A stretch of DNA of 64,000 nt from Pelomonas saccharophila_A (GCF_031458095.1 NZ_JAVDXU010000002.1:1178001-1242000), one strand, 5' to 3'. Counted from the stretch's first letter, positions 5,963-14,492 are shown. Notes: generated from the sequence alone by a model not told the origin. Program-made: numbers and translations.

Positions 5963-8236
5963 ATGGAGCCGTCCAACACCCCCCACCGTTCGCACACCAT
6001 GCCTGACGGCACGGTGATGGAGGGCGAGCAGTGCGACCCCGCTGCCCATGCGCACCACCACCATGGCGACCCGGCGCATACGCCCGTGGTCGCCGCACCT
6101 TCCCCGCAAGGGGGCCAGGGAGGGATCGAGTACACCTGCCCGATGCACCCGCAGGTGCGGCAGCGGGGCCCGGGCAACTGCCCCATCTGCGGCATGGCAC
6201 TGGAACCCTTGGTCGCGACTGTCGATCAAGGCGAGAGCCCCGAACTGCGCGACATGACACGCCGGCTCTGGGCCGCCACCGCACTCACCGCACCGGTATT
6301 CGCGCTGGAGATGGGCAGCCACCTCTTCAACATCCACCATCTCATCGCCCAGAAGTCATCGAACTGGGTGCAATTGCTGCTGGGCACGCTCGTCGTGCTG
6401 TGGGCCGGCTGGCCGTTCTTCACCCGCGCCGTGGCGTCGGTGAAGAACCGGAGCCTGAACATGTTCACCCTCATCGCGCTGGGCACGGGTGCGGCCTGGC
6501 TCTACAGCCTGATCGCGACGCTGGCGCCGGGACTCTTCCCTGCCGCATTGCGTGGCGAAGGCGGTGCGGTGGCGGTGTACTTCGAGGCCGCGGCCGTCAT
6601 CGTCGTGCTGGTGCTGCTGGGCCAGGTGCTGGAACTTCGGGCACGAGAGAAGACGACTGGCGCCATCAAGGCGCTGCTCGGGCTGGCGCCCAAGGCGGCG
6701 CTGAGAGTCCGTCCCGACGGCACTGACGAGACGGTGCCGGTGGATGTCATCCAGGTCGGCGACCTGCTGCGCGTGCGTCCCGGCGAGAAGGTGCCGGTCG
6801 ACGGCGAACTCACCGACGGCAAGGGCAATGTCGACGAGTCCATGGTCACGGGGGAAGCCATGCCGGTCGCCAAGGCTCCCGGGTCCAAGGCCACGGCCGG
6901 CACGCTGAACCAGACCGGTGGCTTCGTCATGCGGGCCGAGAAGGTCGGTGCCGACACCTTGCTCTCGCAGATCGTCCACATGGTGGCGGCCGCCCAGCGC
7001 AGCCGCGCACCCATTCAACGCATGGCCGACCAGGTCGCCGCATGGTTTGTCCCTGCGGTCATCCTTTGCGCGGCCCTGACCTTCGCTGCCTGGCTCGTCT
7101 TTGGCCCGGCTCCCGCCTTCAGCTATGCCCTCGTCGCGGCGGTGTCGGTGCTGATCATTGCCTGCCCCTGTGCCCTGGGCCTGGCGACGCCGATGTCCAT
7201 CATGGTGGGCGTCGGCAAGGGGGCCCAGCAGGGCGTGCTCATCCGCGACGCCGAGGCCCTGGAGAAGATGGAAAAGGTCGACACGCTGGTGGTCGACAAG
7301 ACAGGCACCCTGACCGAGGGGCGCCCCAAGGTGGTCACCATCGAGGCGGCGCAAGGTTTCTCGCAAGAGGATGTGCTGCAAAAGCTGGCCAGCGTCGAGC
7401 GAGCCAGCGAGCACCCCCTGGCCCTGGCCATCGTGATGGATGCGCAAGGCCGCCAACTGCGGCTGTCGCAGGTCAGCGATTTCGATTCGCCGCTCGGCAA
7501 GGGCGTCGTCGGCACCGTCGACGGGCTGTCCATCGTGTCGGGAAGCGCCAAGTTCCTGGCCGAGCAAGGCATCGACACGAGCGGGCTGGCCGCGCCTGTG
7601 GAGCGGCAGCGACAGAAAGCAGCCACCGTCATCTTCGTCGGCATGGGCGGCAAGCTGGCGGGATTCGTCGCGATTGCGGATCCCATCAAGCCGACGACAC
7701 CCCAGGCGCTGCAAGCGCTGAAGGCTGCCGGCGTGCGGGTCGTGATGTTGACGGGTGATGGCAGGACCACGGCCGAAGCGGTGGGGCGAGAGCTGGGCAT
7801 CGACGAAGTGGTGGCGGAGGTCTTCCCCGAGGACAAGGCGGCTGTCGTGAAGCGACTGCAGGCCGAAGGGCGCGTCGTCGCGATGGCGGGCGACGGCGTC
7901 AACGATGCCCCCGCCCTCGCGCAAGCCACGGTCGGGATCGCGATGGGAACCGGCACCGACGCGGCCATGGAGAGCGCAGGCATCACGCTGGTCAAGGGCG
8001 ACCTGATGGGCATCGTGCGTGCTCGGACCCTGTCGCTCGCCACGATGCGCAACATCCGCCAGAACCTCTTTCTCAGCTTCGCCTACAACGTCGCTGGCGT
8101 GCCGCTCGCGGCCGGCCTGCTGTACCCCTTCTTCGGCGTGCTGCTGTCACCCGTGGTGGCGGCTGCGGCGATGGCGCTGTCGTCGGTCAGCGTGATCGGC
8201 AATGCGCTGCGCTTGCGCACGGCAAAGGTGGAGTGA
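5963..8236 (+). CDS. copB: Copper-translocating P-type ATPase with His-rich / CPMHP metal-binding N-terminus
   Basis: A full-length 757-residue P1B ATPase. The N-terminus has a His-rich stretch (HAHHHHGDPAH) and, around residues 58-85, a heavy-metal-binding domain with CPMHP and CPICGMAL in place of an HMA domain. Transmembrane helices follow. The core carries TGE (about residue 294), the CPC transmembrane metal site (about 400), the phosphorylation motif DKTGT (about 445), the HP motif (about 482) and GDGVNDAP (about 642). All catalytic motifs are intact. The ATG at 5963 follows GGAGAG; the upstream in-frame start at 5882 would overlap the promoter. The CPC motif points to Cu(I) or Ag(I) export; the symbol copB is by architecture only. 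Confidence 0.92.
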   Translation: MEPSNTPHRSHTMPDGTVMEGEQCDPAAHAHHHHGDPAHTPVVAAPSPQGGQGGIEYTCPMHPQVRQRGPGNCPICGMALEPLVATVDQGESPELRDMTRRLWAATALTAPVFALEMGSHLFNIHHLIAQKSSNWVQLLLGTLVVLWAGWPFFTRAVASVKNRSLNMFTLIALGTGAAWLYSLIATLAPGLFPAALRGEGGAVAVYFEAAAVIVVLVLLGQVLELRAREKTTGAIKALLGLAPKAALRVRPDGTDETVPVDVIQVGDLLRVRPGEKVPVDGELTDGKGNVDESMVTGEAMPVAKAPGSKATAGTLNQTGGFVMRAEKVGADTLLSQIVHMVAAAQRSRAPIQRMADQVAAWFVPAVILCAALTFAAWLVFGPAPAFSYALVAAVSVLIIACPCALGLATPMSIMVGVGKGAQQGVLIRDAEALEKMEKVDTLVVDKTGTLTEGRPKVVTIEAAQGFSQEDVLQKLASVERASEHPLALAIVMDAQGRQLRLSQVSDFDSPLGKGVVGTVDGLSIVSGSAKFLAEQGIDTSGLAAPVERQRQKAATVIFVGMGGKLAGFVAIADPIKPTTPQALQALKAAGVRVVMLTGDGRTTAEAVGRELGIDEVVAEVFPEDKAAVVKRLQAEGRVVAMAGDGVNDAPALAQATVGIAMGTGTDAAMESAGITLVKGDLMGIVRARTLSLATMRNIRQNLFLSFAYNVAGVPLAAGLLYPFFGVLLSPVVAAAAMALSSVSVIGNALRLRTAKVE

Positions 8237-8295
8237 CGAGCCCGCGACGCCTGCGGCTTGAGCGCTGCCCTGCAGCGTCTGTCCACAATGGCACG

Positions 8296-9462
8296 ATGAA
8301 CCTCCGCCGCCGCCTCGTTCTTCTCGCCGCCCTCGTCTCGACGCTCGCCACCGCCGAGCCGATCTATTTCCCGCCGCGCGGCGACTGGCAGCGCGCCGAG
8401 CCGGCAGCGACAGGCCTGGACGCCGCCAGGCTGGCCAAGGCTATCGCCTACGCCCAGGCCCACGAGAACCCGGCGCCGCGCGACCAGGCCCTGGCGCTGG
8501 CCCAGAGCTTCGGCAGGAATGAGCCCTACTTCGGCGGCCAGATCGGGCCGACGCGGGAGCGCGCCGCCATCAACGGCCTCGTCATCCGCCGCGGCAAGGT
8601 GGTGGCGGAATGGGGCGACACGCGGCGTGTCGACATGTCGCACAGCATCACCAAGACTTTTTTGTCGACGGTGGTGGGACTGGCCTGGCAGCAGGGCCTG
8701 ATCCGCAGCACCGACGAGCGCGCGGCCGAGTCCATGCCACCCGGCGTCGACCTCTTCACCTCGGCCAAGAACGCGCCCATCACCTGGGAGCATCTGCTGC
8801 GCCAGACCAGCGACTGGCAGGGCACGCTGTGGGGCAAGCCCGACTGGGCCGACCGCCCCGTCGGCAAGACGCCCGAGGACTGGCCCCATCGGCCGCTGTA
8901 CGAGCCCGGTGCGCACTACAAGTACAACGATGTGCGTGTCAATGTGCTGGCCCTGGCCGCCCTGCAAGTCTGGCGCCGGCCGCTGCCCGAGGTGCTGCGC
9001 GAGCAGGTCATGGACCCCATCGGGGCCTCCAGCCGCTGGCGCTGGCACGGCTATGACAACTCCTGGGTGGAGCTGGACGGCCAGCGCATGCAGTCGGTCT
9101 CGGGCGGCGGCCACTGGGGCGGCGGCCTGTTCATCGACGCCTGGGACATGGCGCGCTTCGGCTATCTGCACCTGCGCCAGGGCGAATGGCAGGGCCGCCA
9201 GATCGTCTCGCGCGAGTGGATCGCCAAGGCACGCACGCCCGGGCCGGACAACGCCGAATACGGCTATTGCAACTGGTTCCTCAACACCGGCCGCAAGGCC
9301 CTGCCGGCGGCGCCGGAAAGCAGCGTGACCTTTCGCGGCAATGGCCAGAACATCATCTATGTCGACTGGGAGAACGATGTCGTGGCCGTGGTGCGCTGGA
9401 TCGACAACGGGCCCGCCCTGAACGAGTTCATCGCGAAGCTGCTGGCGGCGGTGAAGCGCTGA
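8296..9462 (+). CDS. Beta-lactamase-fold serine hydrolase (class C / esterase-like)
   Basis: A 388-residue exported protein with a signal peptide (residues about 1-20) and the penicillin-binding serine hydrolase fold. The SxxK nucleophile motif is S117-I-T-K120 and the second motif is Y210-N-D212. A later GGGHWGGG segment lies where the KTG-like strand is expected. Such proteins include class C beta-lactamases, D-aminopeptidases and esterases such as EstB. The sequence does not resolve which; no AmpR-like regulator is adjacent. The ATG at 8296 was chosen to begin the signal peptide. It is followed closely by the small exported protein at 9519. Confidence 0.82.
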   Translation: MNLRRRLVLLAALVSTLATAEPIYFPPRGDWQRAEPAATGLDAARLAKAIAYAQAHENPAPRDQALALAQSFGRNEPYFGGQIGPTRERAAINGLVIRRGKVVAEWGDTRRVDMSHSITKTFLSTVVGLAWQQGLIRSTDERAAESMPPGVDLFTSAKNAPITWEHLLRQTSDWQGTLWGKPDWADRPVGKTPEDWPHRPLYEPGAHYKYNDVRVNVLALAALQVWRRPLPEVLREQVMDPIGASSRWRWHGYDNSWVELDGQRMQSVSGGGHWGGGLFIDAWDMARFGYLHLRQGEWQGRQIVSREWIAKARTPGPDNAEYGYCNWFLNTGRKALPAAPESSVTFRGNGQNIIYVDWENDVVAVVRWIDNGPALNEFIAKLLAAVKR

Positions 9463-9518
9463 GAAGGACGGGGCTGGACGTTTAGCATCGGGCTCTCACG
9501 TCCTGAAGGAGTCGCGCC

Positions 9519-9911
9519 ATGGGCTTGCGCCGATCCGAGGTCCTGCACATCGCCGCAGCCGCGCTGCTGGCCCCCTGGGCGCTGCGCGCCGGTGCCGCCG
9601 AGGAAGCGCGCCGCAAGCCCGACCTGGGCGACGCCGCCGAAGGGAGTTACGCGGGCGATGTGATCTCGGACTCCAAGGGCTCGTCCAGGAGCGACGTGAC
9701 GCTGACGGTCACGCGCATCGGCAGGAACCTCGTGCGCATCACGTCCGACTATCCCCGGCTGCCCGTGGTCGAGGTGCCGCTGACCGGGGTCATGGGCAAG
9801 ATCCTGCAGGCGCGCGGCGACAGCGTCTTCCTGCTCGACCGCTCGCAGTCGCCCGCGAAGCTGGACGTCAGCTTTCTCAACGAGGTGAGCTGGTCGGGGC
9901 TGAAGCGCTGA
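9519..9911 (+). CDS. Hypothetical exported protein
   Basis: I do not recognise this 130-residue protein. It has an N-terminal basic and hydrophobic region (MGLRRSEVLHIAAAALLAP) ending in ALRAGA, which looks like a signal peptide; the double arginine leaves Tat export possible but the full Tat motif is absent. The mature part is charged and ends in a WSGLKR tail. A good AAGGAG site precedes the ATG. It lies 56 bp after the serine hydrolase on the same strand and could be co-transcribed. Confidence 0.65.
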   Translation: MGLRRSEVLHIAAAALLAPWALRAGAAEEARRKPDLGDAAEGSYAGDVISDSKGSSRSDVTLTVTRIGRNLVRITSDYPRLPVVEVPLTGVMGKILQARGDSVFLLDRSQSPAKLDVSFLNEVSWSGLKR

Positions 9912-9917
9912 AGCGCC

Positions 9918-10310
9918 TCAGTCGAGATAGGTCCAGCTGTCCGCGCCGTCGAAGCGGCGCACCTGCACGCCCTCGAGCAGCCTCGGATCGAAGTTGTTCA
10001 GGTTGACGCCGTGGCGGGCGCCGGCCTCGGGCTCCAGGGGTTCCCAGTGCGTCGAGCAGCCGCAATGGGCGCAGCGCAGATTGCGCAGCGTCTTGTCGCC
10101 CCAGATGTATTCGGCCGTGTGCTCAGGATGACCTTCCACGTTCACCGTGCCGAACTCGTAATAGGCCCACACGCCGCCGATGCGGCGGCAAATCGAGCAG
10201 TTGCACTTCGTCGCCTTCTCGGGCGCGAAGGGCAAGGTGAGGCGCACGGCGCCACAGTGGCAGGCGCCCTCGAGCAGGGGCGGAACGATAGCGTTTTCGC
10301 TTAGGTCCAT
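9918..10310 (-). CDS. GFA (glutathione-dependent formaldehyde-activating) family protein
   Basis: A 130-residue zinc-binding protein of the GFA family. Ligand cysteines are visible in GACHCGAV (Cys17, Cys19), KCNCSICRR (Cys36, Cys38, Cys41) and CAHCGCS further on, matching the two-zinc arrangement of GFA/CENP-V folds. True formaldehyde activation is documented for only a few members, so the enzymatic role is open. The ATG at 10310 starts 14 residues before the first Cys motif; longer in-frame starts exist but add no recognisable sequence and the ribosome-binding site is weak for all. Confidence 0.8.
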   Translation of the reverse strand: MDLSENAIVPPLLEGACHCGAVRLTLPFAPEKATKCNCSICRRIGGVWAYYEFGTVNVEGHPEHTAEYIWGDKTLRNLRCAHCGCSTHWEPLEPEAGARHGVNLNNFDPRLLEGVQVRRFDGADSWTYLD

Positions 10311-10360
10311 AGGATGATGCTTTCTGCCCAAATCTGGCCGCATTAGTAAGTGCACGCGCG

Positions 10361-11038
10361 CTATTGCTCGCTCCCCACTTTTGCAGGATGGATGGAATCC
10401 CGTAATTCAAACAACTGGTCGAGAAGTTGCTGAAGGTCGGCCATAAGCGTGTCTAACTGAGGTGACAAAGGACTGTCCCCTTTCGCTGGTACCAGCACGA
10501 ATGCCGAATTTGGCTCGGCTGCCGTAACTTGCTTTATGCCCTCTGCCAGTGCAGCGATGCCAAAGACGTCGCCGGAGATGCGTGTGATGATGTCGACGCA
10601 AGAACCAGGCAGAAATCTATATCCATCTCGCTGCAGCAACGTTTCGTACCGATCCTCTATTGACTTGGCAATCTGAACTAGCGCGATGCGTGGCCGACCA
10701 CCGTCGGTAAGAATCGCTTTGGCATAACCCACCCGCGCTCGGAGATCTTTAGTTATCGCGATCAAGTGGTGCGTGGTTCGGACGAGTTCTTGCCGGCGAT
10801 CGTCTTCCCGAATGATGTTGTTGTTCGATAGCAATCGATTTGCCACGCGTACCGCTACGAGAACGGCCAAAAGCGGAACAGCCTGCGGAAGTAGCGGCCA
10901 CACATCATCGAACTTGCGCTCATACACCAACATTGCTGCACGGACGGCGAATGCGGTCAGGAACGCGACCACTACATATGTCAACGCTCCGATGTCTCGA
11001 TCGCTGCGCGTGTAGACCTTGACCAATGATTCAATCAT
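10361..11038 (-). CDS. Hypothetical membrane-anchored protein of atypical base composition
   Basis: I do not recognise this 225-residue protein. Two hydrophobic segments lie near residues 18-40 and 47-66, then a soluble region of about 155 residues with amphipathic helices and no catalytic motif I can name. The gene is visibly poorer in GC than both neighbours and uses codons such as ATA, TTA and AAT that are rare around it, so it was probably acquired by transfer. It stands alone, without a transposase or integrase beside it. A two-TM protein with a cytosolic effector-like domain could be a stress, phage-defence or signalling component, but nothing in the sequence proves this. Confidence 0.65.
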   Translation of the reverse strand: MIESLVKVYTRSDRDIGALTYVVVAFLTAFAVRAAMLVYERKFDDVWPLLPQAVPLLAVLVAVRVANRLLSNNNIIREDDRRQELVRTTHHLIAITKDLRARVGYAKAILTDGGRPRIALVQIAKSIEDRYETLLQRDGYRFLPGSCVDIITRISGDVFGIAALAEGIKQVTAAEPNSAFVLVPAKGDSPLSPQLDTLMADLQQLLDQLFELRDSIHPAKVGSEQ

Positions 11039-11126
11039 TGCCTCTCCCTAACGAATGAATAGAGCTCCCATTCCGGCCTAGCCGCCGAGCAATGCGACGC
11101 CGTGTCAGCGAATCGCATTGTGTCTA

Positions 11127-11687
11127 CTAGCGATAGCGATCCAGACCCGGCCTGGCCAGCGCCGCCAGCATCGCGACACCCGTGTAATGACCGACCAGCT
11201 GGGTGATCTCGATCAGCGCGGCCTCGTCGAAGTGGCGGCGCAGCGCGGCCCAGGTCACCTCGTCGACCTCCAGCCGCTGCACGAGGCCGTCGACGAGTTG
11301 CAGGACGGCCAGCAGCTCGGGCGCCCACAGTGCAGCAGCGGGCGTGGCCGCGCGCAGGTCGGCAATCTGTGCGTCACTCAGGCCCATGCGACGCGAGAGG
11401 GTCTGCTCGTGCAGGTTGAACTCGTAGTCGCAGCGCGCCATGGCGCAGGTGCGCAGGATGACGGCCTCGCGCAGCAGCGGCGCCAGGCGTTTGCGGTCGG
11501 CCAGGCCGGTGGGGCCGAGCAGGCCGCTGTCCACCATCTCCTTGAACAGCTCGCCATGGCGGGCCACGGTGAGGAAGATCTGCGGCGGCGGCATGCCGGC
11601 CGGCAGCAGCCGGTTCATGCGCTCGGCGAGGTCGGGCGGCAGCGGCAGGGCCTGGGGGGCGATACGGGGTGTCGGCTGGGTGTTCAT
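11127..11687 (-). CDS. Carboxymuconolactone decarboxylase (AhpD-like) family protein
   Basis: This 186-residue helical protein has the CMD/AhpD-type core RTCAMARCDYEFNLHE (Cys81, Cys86, His93). Classical AhpD has CxxC with nearby Glu and His; here the cysteines are four residues apart, so peroxidase-like activity is uncertain. It is divergent from the HxlR regulator at 11751. Its ATG directly abuts a 17-bp operator-like repeat that is also present in front of the regulator, so control by HxlR is likely. HxlR-type partners often sense electrophiles such as quinones or aldehydes, which would suit a thiol-containing CMD protein (inference). Confidence 0.83.
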   Translation of the reverse strand: MNTQPTPRIAPQALPLPPDLAERMNRLLPAGMPPPQIFLTVARHGELFKEMVDSGLLGPTGLADRKRLAPLLREAVILRTCAMARCDYEFNLHEQTLSRRMGLSDAQIADLRAATPAAALWAPELLAVLQLVDGLVQRLEVDEVTWAALRRHFDEAALIEITQLVGHYTGVAMLAALARPGLDRYR

Positions 11688-11704
11688 GCTTCGAATTCAG
11701 AAGC
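11688..11704 (-). promoter_or_regulatory. 17-bp operator copy abutting the CMD start codon
   Basis: On the minus strand this reads GCTTCTGAATTCGAAGC, an imperfect palindrome that ends at the base before the CMD ATG. It matches the second copy at 11734-11750 at 14 of 17 positions. TGAATT inside it could be a -10 element, which would make the mRNA leaderless or nearly so. No ribosome-binding site fits in the remaining space. Confidence 0.65.
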
Positions 11705-11733
11705 GTTGGGGTGGGCGAACTCTAGCCGTTGTT

Positions 11734-11750
11734 GCTTCTAAAATCAAAGC
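11734..11750 (+). promoter_or_regulatory. 17-bp operator copy abutting the HxlR start codon
   Basis: This copy reads GCTTCTAAAATCAAAGC and ends one base before the HxlR ATG at 11751. It shares 14 of 17 positions with the minus-strand copy at 11688-11704. The internal TAAAAT is a good -10 box placed about 7 bp before the ATG, which predicts a leaderless transcript. The symmetric pair suggests autoregulation of hxlR and control of the divergent CMD gene by the same protein. Confidence 0.65.
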
Positions 11751-12104
11751 ATGACGACAAAACGCCTCGCCCAGCTGGTGGCGGCCACCGAGCCGGCTTC
11801 AGGGAAAGACGCGATCAATGCCGCGCTGGAGCTCTTCCATCGTCGCTGGACGCTGCGCATCCTGTGGGAGCTGCGCGCCGAGGATGTGAGCCTGAACTTC
11901 CGCGCCCTGCAGGCCGCCTGCGGCGACCTGTCGGCCTCGGTGCTGAACCAGCGCCTGGCGGAGCTGCGCGAGGCCCTGCTCGTCGAGCATGACCCCGGCA
12001 GCGGCTATCACCTGGCGCCGCAGGGGCGCTCACTGCTGGTGGCGATTGCGCCGCTGCTGAAATGGGCGCCGCAATGGGCGCGCGAGGTGCAGAAGGCTTC
12101 TTAA
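11751..12104 (+). CDS. HxlR family transcriptional regulator
   Basis: A 117-residue winged-helix protein of the HxlR (MarR-like) family. The core KDAINAALELFHRRWTLRIL followed by FRALQAACGDLSASVLNQRL and a wing near residues 80-100 fits the family. HxlR proteins sense reactive carbonyls or quinones, often through cysteine; the one cysteine here lies in the recognition-helix region (AACGDL). It is divergent from a CMD-family gene with mirrored operators. Its stop overlaps the convergent response-regulator gene by 4 bp. Confidence 0.88.
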   Translation: MTTKRLAQLVAATEPASGKDAINAALELFHRRWTLRILWELRAEDVSLNFRALQAACGDLSASVLNQRLAELREALLVEHDPGSGYHLAPQGRSLLVAIAPLLKWAPQWAREVQKAS

Positions 12105-13159
12105 GCCGGAACCCGGACCGCGAGGCGGGCTCGCTCGATCGCGGCGATCAGCGCCTCTTCCGAATAGGGCTTGCCCAGCAGCTGGGTCACGCCGGCGGCC
12201 TGGGCCTCGGCCTGCTTGTCGTCGGAGGACGTGATCATCAGCACCGGCAGCTCGGCCGTGGCGGCGCTGGCGCGCACCTGGCGGGTCAGCTCGAAGCCGT
12301 CGATGCCGGGCATCTCGACGTCGGTGATCAGCACATGGGGGCGCTCGGCGGCCATCAGCTCCAGGGCCTGTTCGCCGCTCTCGGCCAGGGCGACGCGATA
12401 GGTCTGGCCGGCCAGCAGGCGGCTGATCTTGACGCGGACGATCTTGGAGTCGTCGGCCACGAGGACCAGAGTCTCGTCGGCGCGCAGCTCCCGGGTGGCT
12501 TGCGCGGCGGCTGCCGCAGCGGCTGCAGCCTCGGCGGCGGCGCGTTCGGCGGCTTCACGGGCGGCCTGCTCCTCGGCCTGGCGTCGGGCGGCGGCCGCGC
12601 GTTCGGCCTCGGCCTGGGCCGCCGCCAGCGCTTCGGCCTCACGGGCGGCGCGTTCGTCTTCCTGACGCTGCAGCTCGGCCGCCTCACGGGCTGCCTGTTC
12701 GCGAGCCAGGCGCTCGGCTTCGGCCTGTTGCTGGGCTTGCAGCTCGGTCTGGCGGCGCGCTTCAGCTTCCCGAGCGGCGGCTTCCTCAGCCAGGCGCTGG
12801 GCCTCGGCGCGTTCCTGGGCCAGGCGCTCGGCTTCCAGGCGGGCCGCCTCCTCGCGTTCGGCGCGGGCCCGTTCGGCTTCCAGCGCCTCTTCCTCGGCAC
12901 GCTGCTGGGCCAGGCGTTGGGAGACGGCGGCTTCGACCTCGCGCAGGGCCTGGGCGTCGGCTTCCTGGCGCGGCGACATCTCGGACGCCACGCGCTGCGC
13001 TCGAGCGGCGTGCTCGGCCTGTTCCAGCATCAGGCGCTCGGCCTCGCGGCGCTGGGCGTCGGCGCGGGCCTTGTGCTGGCGGCGCCGGCCCAGCCACAGC
13101 AGCAACAGCACGACGGCGACCGCCACGGCGGCCAGGGTCCAGGTCAACAGCTCGTTCAT
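12101..13159 (-). CDS. Membrane-anchored coiled-coil protein with C-terminal receiver domain
   Basis: This 352-residue protein combines one N-terminal transmembrane helix (about residues 5-24, LTWTLAAVAVAVVLLLLWL), a long Ala/Glu/Arg-rich coiled coil (about 28-220) and a complete CheY-like receiver domain (about 225-345). The receiver has the acidic pocket VADDSK, the phospho-acceptor in ITDVEMPG (Asp near 280), MITSSDD and LLGKPYS with the conserved lysine. There is no output domain and no adjacent histidine kinase. A receiver tethered to the inner membrane by a rod resembles polar-scaffold or TolA-like spacers in shape, but the fusion is unusual. Which kinase it serves is unknown. Confidence 0.78.
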   Translation of the reverse strand: MNELLTWTLAAVAVAVVLLLLWLGRRRQHKARADAQRREAERLMLEQAEHAARAQRVASEMSPRQEADAQALREVEAAVSQRLAQQRAEEEALEAERARAEREEAARLEAERLAQERAEAQRLAEEAAAREAEARRQTELQAQQQAEAERLAREQAAREAAELQRQEDERAAREAEALAAAQAEAERAAAARRQAEEQAAREAAERAAAEAAAAAAAAAQATRELRADETLVLVADDSKIVRVKISRLLAGQTYRVALAESGEQALELMAAERPHVLITDVEMPGIDGFELTRQVRASAATAELPVLMITSSDDKQAEAQAAGVTQLLGKPYSEEALIAAIERARLAVRVPA

Positions 13160-13282
13160 CTTTCGGGGGGCGTGCGGGACTACAAAGTCTCACATCATCG
13201 GGCCAGTGGGTGTCCGCTTCGCGAACAGGCCTTTCGATGAGGACGCCAGGTGGCGTCGTTTGTCACGCCGCGGGGACGGAAT

Positions 13283-13447
13283 TCAGCGCTGGGGCGGGGG
13301 CAGCAGGCCCGCCGTGTGGGTGGCGCTGCCGGGCGTGTCGTCTTCGCCGGGCACGAAAAGCGTCAGCACGCACGCCAGCACCGACACCACGAGGGTGACG
13401 GTGAACTTGAAGCGGGGTGACGTGGGCATGGCTCGATGGTGGGCCAT
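13283..13447 (-). CDS. Small single-pass membrane protein (54 residues)
   Basis: An ORF of 54 codons begins with ATG at 13447 and ends with TGA at 13283. It encodes a basic N-terminus (HHRAMPTSPRFK), one hydrophobic helix (FTVTLVVSVLACVLTLFV) and a short acidic, Pro-rich tail. The positive-inside arrangement and the amphipathic boundaries look real. A purine-rich GGGGGAG lies 14-20 bases before the ATG, somewhat far; an inner ATG at 13429 has no better site. It lies between the coiled-coil receiver and the AraC gene, all on the minus strand. It could still be a chance ORF in high-GC DNA. Confidence 0.45.
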   Translation of the reverse strand: MAHHRAMPTSPRFKFTVTLVVSVLACVLTLFVPGEDDTPGSATHTAGLLPPPQR

Positions 13448-13467
13448 GTCGCCGCGGCACGCTCCCC

Positions 13468-14391
13468 CTAACTCGCTGGTAAATGCTGACGGCGTGTTGG
13501 CAGCAGTCGACGGTATTGCCCCGGCGTGGTGCCCAGCACCAGCTTGAAGCGCTGGCTGAGGTGGCTGGCGCTGGCATAGCCGCAGGCGGCCGCGATGTCG
13601 GCCAGCGGCAGGGCGCTGCCGCTGAGCAGCTCGCGGGCGCGATCCAGGCGGCGGGCGGCCACCCAGTCGTGCACGCTGCAGCCCATGGAGGTGCGGAACA
13701 TGCGCGCGAAGTGGAATTCCGACAGATGGGCCTGGGCGGCCAGCCGCGGCAGGCTCAGCTCGGCGCTGTCCAGGTGAGCGTCCACGAACTCAAGGACTCG
13801 GCGCCTGGCCGTGCTGGACAAGCCGCCGGCCGAGCGCTCGGCCCGCTCGCGCAGCCGTGGCTTGGCGGCCTGCAGCACCAGGCGGTCCAGGGCGGCCTGG
13901 CTCAGCGCGTCGATCTGCAGGCGCTCGGCCGGATCCTGCCAGTCCAGGCCAGCGACGCCGCGGCCCCAGGCGGCCAGCACGGCGTCCTCGCCGAAGATGC
14001 GCTGCTCCAGCGTGATGGCGCGGGGCTCGGCGTCCAGCAGGCGCACGACGCGACCAGCCCAGGCGTCGTCGGACAGATAGAGGTGGACGAAGCGCAGCGG
14101 CCCCGCCACGTTCCAGTGCGATTCATGCTCGGCCGGCAGCACGCAGTGGCAGCCGGGCGAGCCGGTCTCGCCGGGCGTCTCGACGAGGTGGGTGTCATGC
14201 CCGCCCTGCAGATAGACCGACAGGGTGTGGTGGCCGGGGCGGGCGTAGTCCATGCGGCCACCGTGGTTGCGCCATTGAACCAGGCGCAGGCCGTCGGCGA
14301 GGGCCACCTCGCGCTCGCGGCGCGCACTGGAGCGCCCCAGCACCTCGAAGATGGGCTGGTTGGCGGTGGCGCTGGCGAGCAGGGAGGCCAT
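13468..14391 (-). CDS. AraC family transcriptional regulator
   Basis: A 307-residue regulator with an N-terminal cupin-like effector domain (about residues 10-170) and a C-terminal double helix-turn-helix (about 205-302). The C-terminal signature LADIAAACGYASASHLSQRF followed by GTTPGQYRR is diagnostic of AraC/XylS proteins. It is divergent from the EamA transporter gene at 14493, separated by about 100 bp, so regulation of that exporter is a reasonable guess. The inducer is unknown. Confidence 0.9.
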   Translation of the reverse strand: MASLLASATANQPIFEVLGRSSARREREVALADGLRLVQWRNHGGRMDYARPGHHTLSVYLQGGHDTHLVETPGETGSPGCHCVLPAEHESHWNVAGPLRFVHLYLSDDAWAGRVVRLLDAEPRAITLEQRIFGEDAVLAAWGRGVAGLDWQDPAERLQIDALSQAALDRLVLQAAKPRLRERAERSAGGLSSTARRRVLEFVDAHLDSAELSLPRLAAQAHLSEFHFARMFRTSMGCSVHDWVAARRLDRARELLSGSALPLADIAAACGYASASHLSQRFKLVLGTTPGQYRRLLPTRRQHLPAS

Positions 14392-14492
14392 GGCGCAATG
14401 CTAGGGCCGTCGGCCTTTTCCCTGCCGGGCCGGGGCCAAGGATGCGCAGGAATCTGCAATCGCGAAGCCCACCGCGGCGCCATGCTGGCGGC

